From assembly GCF_965227725.1 (NCBI RefSeq), contig NZ_CBDDGH010000006.1, forward strand, positions 620,001 through 684,000: 64,000 nt of DNA. Direction: 5' to 3'. Shown one piece after another: positions 26,524 through 35,562 of this stretch (the first letter of the stretch is position 1; each line of letters opens with the position of its first letter). The notes beneath the pieces were generated by a model. That model did no database searches and was not told where the DNA came from. It was given only the letters and a program-made list of their open reading frames with translations. Source of the DNA: Shimia sp965227725 (GTDB taxonomy: Bacteria > Pseudomonadota > Alphaproteobacteria > Rhodobacterales > Rhodobacteraceae). A program made the position numbers and the translations under genes.

Positions 26524-26844
26524 AAATCCACTGCACGCCCCCACTGAGGAAGCAATGCGCCCCAAATGCGATTGTTTTGTGTCAGTGTTGAAAAAGAGTG
26601 AACAATCTCAGTTGCTTAAATATCATTCATTCCAAACTTATTATAAATCACGTCCGAACGATGGCGGCGAAATGGTGCCGCGCCGCAAATCTGCCGCGTC
26701 AAAAGCGGAATTTGACGCTCCGCTGAATCACACTCAGTGCCGCCCGGACGCCAAAGTTTCTTGATCGAGATGCGGTTAACGGGTTTCTATTCGGAGACCA
26801 AAAAACACACCGCTGAAACGGTGGACGACAGGGAGGATGCGTCG

Positions 26845-28473
26845 ATGGGTTGGATGGCCGATGAAACTGGCTTGGAAAAATGCGCTGCAAATTTTGTGCC
26901 GCTCACACCGCTTTCAGGACTGAGACGCGCGGCGACGGTGTTTCCCAACCGCATTGCGATGGTGAGTGGCGACACCCGTCTGACCTACAAAGACTACCAC
27001 GAAAGCTGCACGCGGCTGGCCTCCGGCCTTGCCAAACTGGGTGTGGCCTCAGGCGATGTAGTCGCCACGCTGTTGCCCAACGTTCGCGCAGCCGCTGAGG
27101 CGCATTTTGGTGTGCCTGCCTGCGGTGCAGTGCTCAATGCCATCAACATCCGGCTCGATGTGCATACGGTGGCCTATATCTTTGGGCACGGCGAAGCGAA
27201 GGTTGTGCTCGTGGACAGCGCTTTTGTGGCGCTTGCAGAGGCCGCCATTGCAGAGATGGGCGGCGATGGCCCAACGATTGTCGAGGTGCCAGATGACGCC
27301 GCAGGCTTCCCGGCGAGCGGCAAATACATGACCTATGAGGCGCTGCTGGCGTCCGGAGATCCGGCGTTTGACTGGATCATGCCGCAGGATGAGTGGGAGA
27401 GCATCGCGCTGAACTACACCTCCGGCACCACAGGGCAGCCGAAGGGCGTGGTGTACCACCATCGCGGCGCTTATCTGAATGCGATGGGGCAGGTTCTGAG
27501 CTGGCAGATGACGCTCTACCCTGTGTATCTGATGGTGGTGCCGCTGTTTCATTGCAACGGCTGGTGCCACACATGGCTGATGCCCATGATGGGAGGCACG
27601 CTGATCTGCTGTCGCGACGTGGCCGCAAAGCCGATCTTTGATGCCATCGCCGATGAGGGCGTGACCCATATGGGAGGCGCGCCGATTGTCCTCAATATGA
27701 TGGTGAACGCCCCGGAGGAAGAGCGCCGCAGCTTTGATCATGTGGTCGAAGTCTTCACCGCAGGCGCGCCACCTGCCCCGGCCATCTTGGCCAAGTTTGA
27801 GCCCATGGGGTTCAACGTGACCCAGATCTATGGGCTGACCGAAGTTTATGGCCCTGTCACCGAATGCCTGTGGGACGACACCCGTTGGGACGGTTTGGAC
27901 ACAGCAGAGCGCGCTGCGATCAAAGCACGGCAGGGTGTGACGATGCCTTTCATCGAAGAGGTGACTGTCACCAACGAAAAACTGGAACAAATTGAGATGG
28001 ATAGCGTCTCGGATGGCGAGATCATGATCCGTGGCAACGCGGTTATGAAGGGCTATCTGAAGAACCCAGAGGCGACCCGAGAAGCCTTTGCCGGTGGCTA
28101 TTTCCACTCTGGCGATATCGCGGTGCAGCACCCGGACAGCTACATCCAGATCACGGATCGCGCCAAGGACATCATCATCTCCGGCGGTGAAAACATCAGC
28201 TCTGTCGAAGTGGAAGCGACGCTGATGCATCATCCTTCGGTCAGCCTGGCGGCTGTGGTGGCCAAGCCTGACGAGAAATGGGGAGAGGTGCCCTGTGCCT
28301 TTGTCGAACTGTTGGAAGGCGCGGATGCGGAAGAAGCGGAGGTGATCGCCTTTGCCCGTGAGCATCTGGCGGGCTTTAAGACGCCAAAGAAAGTTGTGTT
28401 TGGCGAATTGCCGAAGACCTCGACCGGCAAAATCCAAAAATTTGCGCTGCGGGAGCAGGCTAAGTCGCTTTAG
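26845..28473 (+). CDS. AMP-dependent acyl-CoA synthetase (DmdB-like)
   Basis: A 542-residue adenylate-forming ligase that activates a carboxylic acid to its acyl-CoA. Signature motifs are the P-loop-like YTSGTTGQPKGV, the QIYGLTEVYGP region, and YFHSGDIAVQHPDSYIQITDRAKDIIISGGENIS, ending with the catalytic Lys region KTSTGKIQKF. The start MGWMADETGLE at 26845 has GGGAGG eight bases upstream, whereas the frame is open earlier without a site. Sequence style and length match roseobacter 3-methylmercaptopropionate-CoA ligases (DmdB) and related medium-chain ligases; I cannot decide between them. It stands alone with its own terminator. Confidence 0.92.
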   Translation: MGWMADETGLEKCAANFVPLTPLSGLRRAATVFPNRIAMVSGDTRLTYKDYHESCTRLASGLAKLGVASGDVVATLLPNVRAAAEAHFGVPACGAVLNAINIRLDVHTVAYIFGHGEAKVVLVDSAFVALAEAAIAEMGGDGPTIVEVPDDAAGFPASGKYMTYEALLASGDPAFDWIMPQDEWESIALNYTSGTTGQPKGVVYHHRGAYLNAMGQVLSWQMTLYPVYLMVVPLFHCNGWCHTWLMPMMGGTLICCRDVAAKPIFDAIADEGVTHMGGAPIVLNMMVNAPEEERRSFDHVVEVFTAGAPPAPAILAKFEPMGFNVTQIYGLTEVYGPVTECLWDDTRWDGLDTAERAAIKARQGVTMPFIEEVTVTNEKLEQIEMDSVSDGEIMIRGNAVMKGYLKNPEATREAFAGGYFHSGDIAVQHPDSYIQITDRAKDIIISGGENISSVEVEATLMHHPSVSLAAVVAKPDEKWGEVPCAFVELLEGADAEEAEVIAFAREHLAGFKTPKKVVFGELPKTSTGKIQKFALREQAKSL

Positions 28474-28507
28474 GGCCTCCTGCCCCACTGAGGTGCCGCT
28501 CGAAACA

Positions 28508-28549
28508 TTTTTGCGCCAATAGCCCCCCTTCGGCGGATTGGCGCAAAAA
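28508..28549 (+). terminator. hairpin terminator after the acyl-CoA synthetase
   Basis: Perfect 13-bp stem (TTTTTGCGCCAAT / ATTGGCGCAAAAA) around a 16-base GC-rich loop. The A/T tails on both sides could make it work in both directions. Confidence 0.75.
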
Positions 28550-28610
28550 GTTGAGGCATTTGGCAGAACGCTCTGGTAGACTCTGGGCAACGACCGTAAA
28601 TGGCACCGAT

Positions 28611-29321
28611 ATGAGCAGCACTCCTAAGATTGAAGACGGGTTGCGTGAGAAAATCATCTCGCAGCCGGATGTGATCCTTGAAGATCGCGATCTGATGCGC
28701 GCGTTGATCGCGGCAAATGAAAAGACCATGGGCGGCAATATTGTCGACCTGCGTGGCATTGCCATGGAGCGTCTCGAGGCGCGTCTGGACCGGTTGGAGG
28801 ACACCCACCGCAGCGTGATTGCGGCGGCTTATGACAATCTGGCGGGCACCAATCAGGTGCATCGTGCGATCCTGCGGATGCTGGATCCGGTGGAATTTGA
28901 ACGGTTCCTCCATGATCTTGGCGGCGAAGTGGCAGATATTCTGCGTGTGGACGCGATCCGGCTGGTGCTGGAAACCGAGCAGGAAACCGAAGGTGACAAC
29001 GCTCTGGCGCGGCTTGGTGATGTGCTGTCAACAGCGGCTCCCGGGTTTGTCGAGGATTACCTGACCGGCGGGCGCAACATACCACAACGACAGGTCACGT
29101 TGCGCCAGGTGCAGGGCGTGCGTACGGAGGTCTATGGCGAGGACAGCGACTGGATCCGCTCGGAAGCCTGTCTGAAACTGGATTTTGGCAAGGGCCGCCT
29201 GCCCGGGCTGCTGGTGATGGGCGCGGAAGATCCGCATCAGTTCACCCCGCAACAAGGCACTGATTTGCTGGCGTTTTTTGCCGGTGTCTTTGAGCGCGCC
29301 ATGCGCCGCTGGCTGGCGTGA
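28611..29321 (+). CDS. DUF484 family protein
   Basis: A 236-residue protein of the DUF484 family, a GAF-like domain protein that often precedes xerC. Features are an N-terminal helix (GLREKIISQPDVILEDRDLMRALI), a coiled segment (MERLEARLDRLEDTHRSVI), and the C-terminal GAF-like part ending LLAFFAGVFERAMRRWLA. Its function is not established. The stop overlaps the xerC GTG start by four bases (GTGA), so the two genes are translationally coupled. The ATG at 28611 is chosen for alignment with the family N-terminus. Confidence 0.88.
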   Translation: MSSTPKIEDGLREKIISQPDVILEDRDLMRALIAANEKTMGGNIVDLRGIAMERLEARLDRLEDTHRSVIAAAYDNLAGTNQVHRAILRMLDPVEFERFLHDLGGEVADILRVDAIRLVLETEQETEGDNALARLGDVLSTAAPGFVEDYLTGGRNIPQRQVTLRQVQGVRTEVYGEDSDWIRSEACLKLDFGKGRLPGLLVMGAEDPHQFTPQQGTDLLAFFAGVFERAMRRWLA

Positions 29322-30232
29322 TCAGCGCCGCAGCGTCTGACGCGATCACGCGCTTTCTGGCCCATAAGGCCGCATTGGAGGCGGCCTCAAACAACACCAT
29401 CGCCGCCTATGAGCGCGATCTTATTGAATTCATGAGCTTTCTGACCCTGCATAAGGGCGAACCGCAGGGGCTTGCGCCTTTGATGCAGGTGTCTGTGCAG
29501 GACATGCGCAGCTGGATGGCGAACGCGCGAAAAACCGGAATTGCGCCGCGCTCTCTGGCGCGTAAGCTCTCGGCAGTAAAGAGTTTTTTCCGCTGGCTTG
29601 CAGAGCGGGAAGGCTGTGATCCAACCGCAGTTCTGGCCACCCGAGCGCCCAAATTCAACGCCAAGCTGCCGCGCCCGCTGTCTGAGGATGCGGCCAAGCA
29701 AGTGCTTGAAACCGTTGAACTACAATCCAAAGACGACTGGGTCGGCGCGCGCGATACCGCGGTGATCACCCTGCTCTATGGCTGTGGCCTGCGGATTTCA
29801 GAGGCGCTGAGCCTGACCGGCGCAGATGCCCCTCTGCCCAGCACATTGCGCATTCTCGGTAAAGGCGGCAAGGAGCGGATCGTGCCCGTGCTGGACGCGG
29901 CGCGGGTGTCGGTTGACCATTATATTTCCCTTTGCCCGCATGATCTTAGCCGGGATGCACCGTTGTTTCGCGGCGTGCGTGGCGGCCCTTTGAGTGCACG
30001 GATCGTGCAGATGACCATGCAGAAGACACGGCAACAGCTGGGCCTGCCCGCGACCGCCACCCCCCATGCGATGCGGCACAGTTTTGCCACCCATCTGCTG
30101 AGCGCCGGTGGTGATTTGCGCGCCATTCAGGAGCTGTTGGGACATGCCTCTCTTGCGACCACGCAGACCTACACGCAGGTCGATGCGGCACGTCTTATGG
30201 AAGTCTATAACGCCACCCATCCGAAGGCGTGA
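29318..30232 (+). CDS. xerC: tyrosine recombinase XerC
   Basis: A 304-residue site-specific recombinase. The N-terminal SAM-like core-binding domain (about residues 1-100) precedes the catalytic domain with Arg in GCGLRISEAL, Lys in GKGGKERIVP, HAMRHSFATHL (H-x-x-R), GHASLATTQTYTQV with the nucleophilic Tyr. XerC with XerD resolves chromosome dimers at dif. The start is GTG, overlapping the DUF484 stop. The full catalytic set and the DUF484 neighbour favour the chromosomal XerC over an integrase of a mobile element. Confidence 0.93.
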   Translation: MISAAASDAITRFLAHKAALEAASNNTIAAYERDLIEFMSFLTLHKGEPQGLAPLMQVSVQDMRSWMANARKTGIAPRSLARKLSAVKSFFRWLAEREGCDPTAVLATRAPKFNAKLPRPLSEDAAKQVLETVELQSKDDWVGARDTAVITLLYGCGLRISEALSLTGADAPLPSTLRILGKGGKERIVPVLDAARVSVDHYISLCPHDLSRDAPLFRGVRGGPLSARIVQMTMQKTRQQLGLPATATPHAMRHSFATHLLSAGGDLRAIQELLGHASLATTQTYTQVDAARLMEVYNATHPKA

Positions 30233-30248
30233 GCGTCAAAAGGTTAAC

Positions 30249-30266
30249 GGCGAAAATCGCCTGTTT
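30249..30266 (+). terminator. weak terminator-like hairpin after xerC
   Basis: GGCGA / TCGCC with an AAA loop and then TGTTTT, 16 bases past the xerC stop. The stem is only 5 bp. Just downstream, CTGTATCGCGG is repeated in tandem (about 30287-30308). Confidence 0.4.
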
Positions 30267-30415
30267 TGAACGTCGGTATTGCGTCTGTATCGCGGCTGTA
30301 TCGCGGAGGTGCGAAAATCGGGGCCTAAAATGGTTAACCGGGCGACATCGCAGGGGGTTGAGGGGCCAGCCCCTCCACCGCAGCAAGCTGCGTGGGGCTC
30401 CTCCCGTTCGCCGCT

Positions 30416-30438
30416 AAAACTGTCCACCGGACAGTTTT
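30416..30438. repeat. inverted repeat AAAACTGTCC-N3-GGACAGTTTT
   Basis: A perfect 10-bp inverted repeat with loop ACC in the xerC-cupin gap (30233-30538, no gene). The GTCCACCGGACAG core is a common intergenic hairpin in Rhodobacteraceae. It is followed by CCCCGGGATATTGAGGGAATGAGAAG, possibly a degenerate second intergenic repeat. It could terminate the xerC transcript. Confidence 0.6.
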
Positions 30439-30538
30439 TGAGACGCGGCTCACCCCCGGGATATTGAGGGAATGAGAAGACTGGGCGATGCTGCGCCCGT
30501 ATTTTGCCATTGGTGCCAGATGCTCAAGGAGCTGACAT

Positions 30539-30922
30539 ATGAAAGAAACCGTCCTGCCGGAGGTGCCGGATGCCAAATCGCCCGCCGGTGCCGACATTCG
30601 TTTCATTATGGATGGCACCACGGGGAATATGATCCACAGCAGCGTTCCCCCGGGCCAGATCAACAGAGCAACCGTTCATCGGAGCGTCAGCGAGTTTTGG
30701 TACGTTCTGGAAGGAGAAGGGGAGATCTGGCGGCGTGACGAGAGCGAGGAAAGAGTCACCTCCCTCGCGCCCGGTGTGTCGATTGATATTCCGGTGGGAA
30801 CCGCGTTTCAGTACCGATGCACCGGCGAGGTGCCGCTGACATTCATATGCATCACCATGCCGCCATGGCCGGGTGATCAGGAAGCCTCTCACGTTGACGG
30901 GGCATGGGCGCCAACCGTCTAG
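30539..30922 (+). CDS. cupin domain protein
   Basis: A 127-residue single-domain cupin. The conserved barrel motifs are visible: HRSVSEFWYVLEGEGEIW (motif 1 region) and VTSLAPGVSIDIPVGTAFQYRCTGEVPLTF (motif 2 region). In motif 1 the expected second His is replaced (HRSVSEF), so metal binding may be altered. Shine-Dalgarno AAGGAG lies 7 bases before the ATG. It is convergent with the dehydrogenase gene 31 bases away and may act with the catabolic cluster there, for example on a small carboxylate or sugar; its substrate is unknown. Confidence 0.82.
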   Translation: MKETVLPEVPDAKSPAGADIRFIMDGTTGNMIHSSVPPGQINRATVHRSVSEFWYVLEGEGEIWRRDESEERVTSLAPGVSIDIPVGTAFQYRCTGEVPLTFICITMPPWPGDQEASHVDGAWAPTV

Positions 30923-30953
30923 CCAACCGCTCACACGCCCCAACCGGCCAGCC

Positions 30954-31904
30954 TCAGCCGCGCCCTTGCGGCACAACTTCATAGCCGGGCTCTTCGGGTT
31001 CATCATCCACCATCTCAGGCGGGAAGCCGGGGGCCAACACGGAAAGCCCGGTGACCTCCTCCAGCCGCTTGATGATGTTGGGGCTGAGCTCTCTTTCTCC
31101 AAAGCGCGCGATGGCGTCGTCAAACATCGAGATCATCAGCGGGTTGAGCTCCAGCGGCACGCCAGCACGGTCGGCCACATCTTGAAACAGGCCAATGTCC
31201 TTTTTGACCAGATCCATGGTGAAAGAGATGTCGCGGGAGCCGTTGAGGATGACCTGACTTTCGGTTTCATGGCTGAAGGAATTGCCGGAGCTGATCTTGA
31301 TCGCCTCATAGGCGGTGTTGAGATCCATACCGGCAGCGGCGCAGGTGGTGAGCGCCTCGGCACTGGCCACGAGATGCGCGGTGGCGAGGTAATTGGTGAC
31401 CACTTTGAGCACGGAGGCCGAGCCGAGATCGCCCGTGTGCAGCACGCGCCGGCCCATGGTGGTCAGCAGCGGCAGGATGCGCTCAAAGGTGGCGCGCTCA
31501 CAGCCTGCGAAGATGGAAATATTGCCGGTATCCGCGCGGTGGCATCCGCCCGACACCGGGCAATCCACCGCCGCGCCGCCTGCGGCGATGACAAGCGCGC
31601 CAAGGCGCTTGGCCTCGGCTTCATCGGTGGTGGACATTTCCATCCAGATTTTGCCGGGACGCACCTCCGGCAGCATCTCCTGCATCACCGCATCTGAGGC
31701 GGCGGGGGACGGCAGGCAGGTGATGACCACATCACAGAGACGCATCAGCTCTGCCGGGCCGGAGACCGCCTTGGCCCCGTCGGCCAGTTTGTTCGCCACA
31801 AGATCGACGTTCAGATCATGGACATAAAGCTCTTTGCCATTTCTAAGCAGGCTGCCGCTGAGTTTACCGCCCACATTGCCCAATCCGATGAAGCCGATTT
31901 TCAT
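30954..31904 (-). CDS. NAD(P)-dependent beta-hydroxyacid dehydrogenase
   Basis: A 316-residue member of the 3-hydroxyisobutyrate dehydrogenase family, which reversibly oxidises beta-hydroxyacids. Motifs are the N-terminal dinucleotide fold GFIGLGNVG, the substrate motif DCPVSGG (usually DAPVSGG), and the catalytic Lys in LGSASVLKVVTNYL. The C-terminus has an extra acidic tail (MVDDEPEEPGYEVVPQGRG). It is last in the minus-strand cluster headed by the thioesterase, 57 bases after the racemase-like gene. The substrate is unknown; it could act on a semialdehyde or hydroxyacid made by the cluster. Confidence 0.87.
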   Translation of the reverse strand: MKIGFIGLGNVGGKLSGSLLRNGKELYVHDLNVDLVANKLADGAKAVSGPAELMRLCDVVITCLPSPAASDAVMQEMLPEVRPGKIWMEMSTTDEAEAKRLGALVIAAGGAAVDCPVSGGCHRADTGNISIFAGCERATFERILPLLTTMGRRVLHTGDLGSASVLKVVTNYLATAHLVASAEALTTCAAAGMDLNTAYEAIKISSGNSFSHETESQVILNGSRDISFTMDLVKKDIGLFQDVADRAGVPLELNPLMISMFDDAIARFGERELSPNIIKRLEEVTGLSVLAPGFPPEMVDDEPEEPGYEVVPQGRG

Positions 31905-31961
31905 GATCTCTCCCGCATTTTGATTGCCCCCAGCCTGTGCGGGGGGTGTCAGCAGATCAGG

Positions 31962-32738
31962 TCAAGGAGCGACATTTGTGGCGTTTTTGGCTGATCTATG
32001 GGCAAAGAGCTGCCCCGGTGCCTCCGGCGAAAGCGGCGCGCCGGAGAGCTGCGCCATATGCCAGGCCAGCACCGAATTGGAGCTGAGAACTGGTTTGGTG
32101 AGCGTGGCCTCAAGATCGGCGACCACATCCAGCGTCTGTAGGTTGGTGCAGCTGAGAAAGACGGCATCAACCGCCTGTTGCCCAACCTTGAGGGCGGCGG
32201 ATTTGACAGACTCTGCGGTGATACGGGCGACGTTTTCCTCCCCTGCCTCGCCAAAAGACACCAGCGCAGGCACCGAAATGCCTGCGGCCTCAAAGGCGCG
32301 CTGCACGGGGAGGGAGACCTCTGCCACATAGGGCGTGACCATGCCGAGGCGCGTGATGTTGAGCGTACGGCAGGCGGCGATGGCCGCGGTGAGCGGATCG
32401 GTCACGGCGGGGGTGCTTACGCCCTGTTCAACAAGCGCGGCGACTTTGGCGGCTCCGATCATGGTGGTGCCGGAGGTGCAGCCGTAGCCAACCACATCAA
32501 AGCGGGCGGCGGGTGGAAAGAGCGCCGCACTCGCAGGCAGGGTTTGGGACATTTCCTGCAGGGTGTCGGTGGTGACTTCGGCCCCGGATGGCACGCGGGA
32601 GGTGTAAAGCGCGAGGTCGCGGGAGGGGAAGAGGCGGCGGAAATCCTGCTCCAGCGTTTCGTCAAACTTGAGCACGATGAGGCCCAGTGTGTGGTGACCA
32701 GAGGCGGGTGTGCCGAGCGTGAAGGGGATGGTGTCCAT
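31962..32738 (-). CDS. Asp/Glu racemase-like enzyme (maleate isomerase / EutA family)
   Basis: A 258-residue protein with the two-Cys layout of the racemase/decarboxylase superfamily: first catalytic Cys in GYGCTSGTTMIG, second in VFLSCTNLQTLDV. The context ITRLGMVTPYVAEVSL matches the maleate cis-trans isomerase and EutA subgroup. In ectoine catabolism, EutA works with EutB. Its neighbours are also EutB-like and DoeA-like, hence the subgroup choice, but EutC and DoeB are missing, so the substrate is open. It follows the M24 gene by 4 bases. Confidence 0.85.
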   Translation of the reverse strand: MDTIPFTLGTPASGHHTLGLIVLKFDETLEQDFRRLFPSRDLALYTSRVPSGAEVTTDTLQEMSQTLPASAALFPPAARFDVVGYGCTSGTTMIGAAKVAALVEQGVSTPAVTDPLTAAIAACRTLNITRLGMVTPYVAEVSLPVQRAFEAAGISVPALVSFGEAGEENVARITAESVKSAALKVGQQAVDAVFLSCTNLQTLDVVADLEATLTKPVLSSNSVLAWHMAQLSGAPLSPEAPGQLFAHRSAKNATNVAP

Positions 32739-32742
32739 AGGG

Positions 32743-33912
32743 TTACCTCAGGATCGGGAGGGCGGCGGGGGCGCGGGTGGAGAGGAGCGCGCAACCATCC
32801 TCGCGCAGGACGATGTTTTCTTCGTGCACCTGAAAACGGCCCGGGGCGATCTCCACGCCCGGCTCCAGCGTGAGCACCATACCGGTGCGCAGCTCTGTGG
32901 TGTCATGCGGGGTGAAGCTGGGCCATTCGGTGAGCGTGATGCCAAGGCCATGGCCGAGCCGCCCGCCGCCGGGGGTGGCGCCTTGAGCGGTAAGGCTGTC
33001 GACAAACATGGCGTGCACGTCACAGGCGCGGTGGCCGGGACGCACGGTGGTAAGCACATGATCGGTGGCTTGGTAGAGTTGATCGTAGGCGCGTTTGGCG
33101 GCCTCATCGGCGCGGGTGATGGCGAAGTTGCGGTCAAAATCGCAGAAGTAGCCATCCAGCACTGCGCCGGTGTCGAGCATGAGGATGTCGCCAGCGGTGA
33201 GGTGCTGATCGCCAGCAGGGGAGATGACATCGCCGTAGCCGCCCTGCCCTGCGCCGCCAGCGGTGTAGCTGACCCAATCGGCGCCTTCCTCCAGCAGCAC
33301 GCGCTGGAAATCGCGGAAGACCTGCGCATGGGTGCGGCCTTCGGCGGCGTATTCCGCGATGCGGGCAAAAGCGCGGTCGGCCACCCCGCAGGTGGCGCGG
33401 ATTTTGGCGATCTCGGCCTCTGATTTGATTTCGCGGGTGCGCTGGACGGTGTCGGTGGCGTCGACAAAGCGACGGGGCGCGAGGGTTTGCGTGAGGTGAT
33501 GATAGTCGGCCAGCGGCATGCGCAGCTGGGTTTCAAGGCCCATGGGCAGGCCGATGCTACCCGTTTCAGGGACGATCTCGGCAAGGGTGTCGCTGAGCAG
33601 GCTGAGGCCATCATCGCCGGGAAAGGGGGCGTCCCAAGTGCGGATGTCGGTGATCCAGGTTTTGCTCATGAGGTCTGCGCCGATGGCGGGGATCACGGCG
33701 ATGGGGGTGCCGGTGGCGGGGATGAGGACAAACCACGGGCGGGCGGGGCTTTCCCAGAAGCGGGTGAGAAAACCCGTGGTGTAGAAGATTTCGGCGGCAG
33801 AGGTGAGCAGCAGGGCGGATTGGCCTGCGCGGGCCATAGCGGTTTGCAGGCGGGAGATGCGGGCCGCGAACTCTGCAGGAGGGAAACCGCGGGCGGGCAT
33901 CGGCTCAGACAT
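32743..33912 (-). CDS. M24 family metallopeptidase-like hydrolase (DoeA/Xaa-Pro type)
   Basis: A 389-residue 'pita-bread' enzyme. The C-terminal catalytic domain has the five metal ligands: DTGAVLDGYFCDFDRNF (two Asp), GGRLGHGLGI (His), LTLEPGVEI and VHEENIVL (Glu). The N-terminal creatinase-like domain spans about residues 1-140. Members include Xaa-Pro peptidases, creatinase and ectoine hydrolase DoeA. Start MSEPMPARG at 33912 overlaps the lyase gene by eight bases. Position beside EutB-like and EutA-like genes suggests hydrolysis of a cyclic amidine or amide rather than a peptide. Confidence 0.87.
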   Translation of the reverse strand: MSEPMPARGFPPAEFAARISRLQTAMARAGQSALLLTSAAEIFYTTGFLTRFWESPARPWFVLIPATGTPIAVIPAIGADLMSKTWITDIRTWDAPFPGDDGLSLLSDTLAEIVPETGSIGLPMGLETQLRMPLADYHHLTQTLAPRRFVDATDTVQRTREIKSEAEIAKIRATCGVADRAFARIAEYAAEGRTHAQVFRDFQRVLLEEGADWVSYTAGGAGQGGYGDVISPAGDQHLTAGDILMLDTGAVLDGYFCDFDRNFAITRADEAAKRAYDQLYQATDHVLTTVRPGHRACDVHAMFVDSLTAQGATPGGGRLGHGLGITLTEWPSFTPHDTTELRTGMVLTLEPGVEIAPGRFQVHEENIVLREDGCALLSTRAPAALPILR

Positions 33913-34957
33913 CTTCCGGGCCTTCGCTGACAATGGTGAGGATGCGGGCGTCTACGCCAAGGCGCGGGCGCTTGAGCAGCGCGGCAGCGACACCGGCCAC
34001 ACCAGAGGGGGTGCTGGCGATGCCGTGGGCTTTGAGGATATCCACCGCATTGCGAGCCTCTTCTTCAGAAATGGTCACGAAGCTGTCGGCATCCACCGCC
34101 AGCCCGTTGAGCGCCACCATGGAGGCGGTTTTGCAATCGAGGCGGCCCATATCGGAAACCGGACCGGTGGTGTCCACAAGCTGGCCTGCGCGGATGGATT
34201 CGATCAGAGCGGGGGCGGCCTCGGGTTCCACCACGGTGATCTGCGGCGCGTCACCCCAAGTGGCGCGGGCGAAGGCGGCGACGGCGGCGGCGAGGCCGCC
34301 AACACCGGCCTGCAGAAAGATATGTGTGGGCGGCGCGGGAATTTGGGCGGCGGCTTCCGAGGCCATTTGCAGATAACCCTCCATGACGCGGTAGCCCGAC
34401 GCCTCATTGCCCATCCATGTGCTATCAGACAGCAGCGTCCAGCCGTTGGCCTTTGCGGCGGCTTCGGCGGCGGCCATGCTGGCCTCATAATCATCACCTG
34501 CCCAAGCAACCTCCGCTCCCTGTGCCTCAAGGCGTGCGCCAAAGGCGGCGGGGACTGTGTGGGCGAGGTAGATCACCGCCTTGGCCCCGAAGATGCGCGC
34601 GCCCGCCGCGACCGACATGCCGTGATTGCCCGCCGAAGCGGTGACATAGGTGCGGCCCGTCAGGGCGTGGGACCAGTCGGACGGGTCTGTGCGGGCCGCG
34701 TCGTGGGCGATGGCGTAGGCCGCGCCGAGCGCTTTGAAGGAGCCAAGGCCCATGCGGCTGCGCTCGTCTTTGATGTGGAAGCGCGCCACCCCAAGCTTGG
34801 CAGCAAGATCGGCCATGTCGCGCAGCGGGGTTTCGGCGTGGGCCGGACAAAGCGCGAGCAGCTTGGCCACCGCTGCGGCATCCCGGCTCGGGAGCGTGTC
34901 AGACTGGCGGGTCGGGAGGCCTTGGCTGCGAAACGGGTTGGCTAGGGTGTCGGTCAT
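33905..34957 (-). CDS. PLP-dependent ammonia-lyase (diaminopropionate lyase / EutB-like)
   Basis: A 350-residue fold-type II PLP enzyme. The Schiff-base Lys is in MGLGSFKALGAAYA (about Lys75), and the Ser/Asn loop TASAGNHGMSVAAGA contacts the PLP ring carboxylate. GVGGLAAAVAAF is the phosphate-binding Gly loop. It is shorter than diaminopropionate ammonia-lyase (about 400) but aligns with it in the N-terminus (HIKDERSRMGLGSFK). It overlaps the thioesterase by four bases and the M24 gene by eight, so translation is coupled. Threonine/serine dehydratase or EutB-type roles are possible. Confidence 0.87.
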   Translation of the reverse strand: MTDTLANPFRSQGLPTRQSDTLPSRDAAAVAKLLALCPAHAETPLRDMADLAAKLGVARFHIKDERSRMGLGSFKALGAAYAIAHDAARTDPSDWSHALTGRTYVTASAGNHGMSVAAGARIFGAKAVIYLAHTVPAAFGARLEAQGAEVAWAGDDYEASMAAAEAAAKANGWTLLSDSTWMGNEASGYRVMEGYLQMASEAAAQIPAPPTHIFLQAGVGGLAAAVAAFARATWGDAPQITVVEPEAAPALIESIRAGQLVDTTGPVSDMGRLDCKTASMVALNGLAVDADSFVTISEEEARNAVDILKAHGIASTPSGVAGVAAALLKRPRLGVDARILTIVSEGPEDV

Positions 34958-35370
34958 GGTATTGGGGGACTTTCCAAAAGGGATTTCAGACGTGCCACCT
35001 CCCCTGCCCGCATCCGGCCATCGCGCATTTCAAACAACGCGCGCACTTCGGTGCCCTCAAAGGCGAGATCCTCTCCGACATATCCGAGATGGGACAGACG
35101 GTAAGATTTGGCGGCCCAATCGGTGATTTCCATGCGGATGGTCAGCAGATCGCCATCCCTGAGCGGGCGGCGGTATTTGGCTTGGGTTTCCATGAGGCCA
35201 AGACCCTTGGCCCCGAGGTGCGCACAGACCTGCGCGTGGCCGCCATAGGCTTGCAGAAACCGCTGAAAGGTGCCGTCCATCCACCGGTAGATATTGGGGT
35301 AGTAGACGATGCCCGCCGGATCGCAATCGCCAAAGACAACGTGGTGGTGGTGCTCATGAGTGAAGCGCAT
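34954..35370 (-). CDS. acyl-CoA thioesterase (4-hydroxybenzoyl-CoA thioesterase type)
   Basis: A 138-residue hotdog protein. FGDCDPAGIVYYPNIYRWMDGTF is the typical FxDxDxxGxVYY active-site motif with the catalytic Asp. It hydrolyses a small or aromatic acyl-CoA. It is the first gene of the minus-strand cluster ending at 30954 and is divergent from the Lrp regulator 192 bases away. Its presence suggests that the pathway passes through a CoA ester. Confidence 0.88.
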   Translation of the reverse strand: MRFTHEHHHHVVFGDCDPAGIVYYPNIYRWMDGTFQRFLQAYGGHAQVCAHLGAKGLGLMETQAKYRRPLRDGDLLTIRMEITDWAAKSYRLSHLGYVGEDLAFEGTEVRALFEMRDGRMRAGEVARLKSLLESPPIP

Positions 35371-35562
35371 GGGGTGGTTCCGATTGTGGCCAGTTCATCG
35401 GCCAGATTGGGTGCCGCGGGCAGGAATGGCAATGCTTGCTTTGGGTTGACAGAAGAGAGGTGCAGAGCAGAGGGTAGCGCCAAGATCTGGGCATCCTGCC
35501 CTCAGATTGGCAAATAAGAGGCAATGTGCTCTCATTTTCAGACATGAGCGACCAAATTGGCC

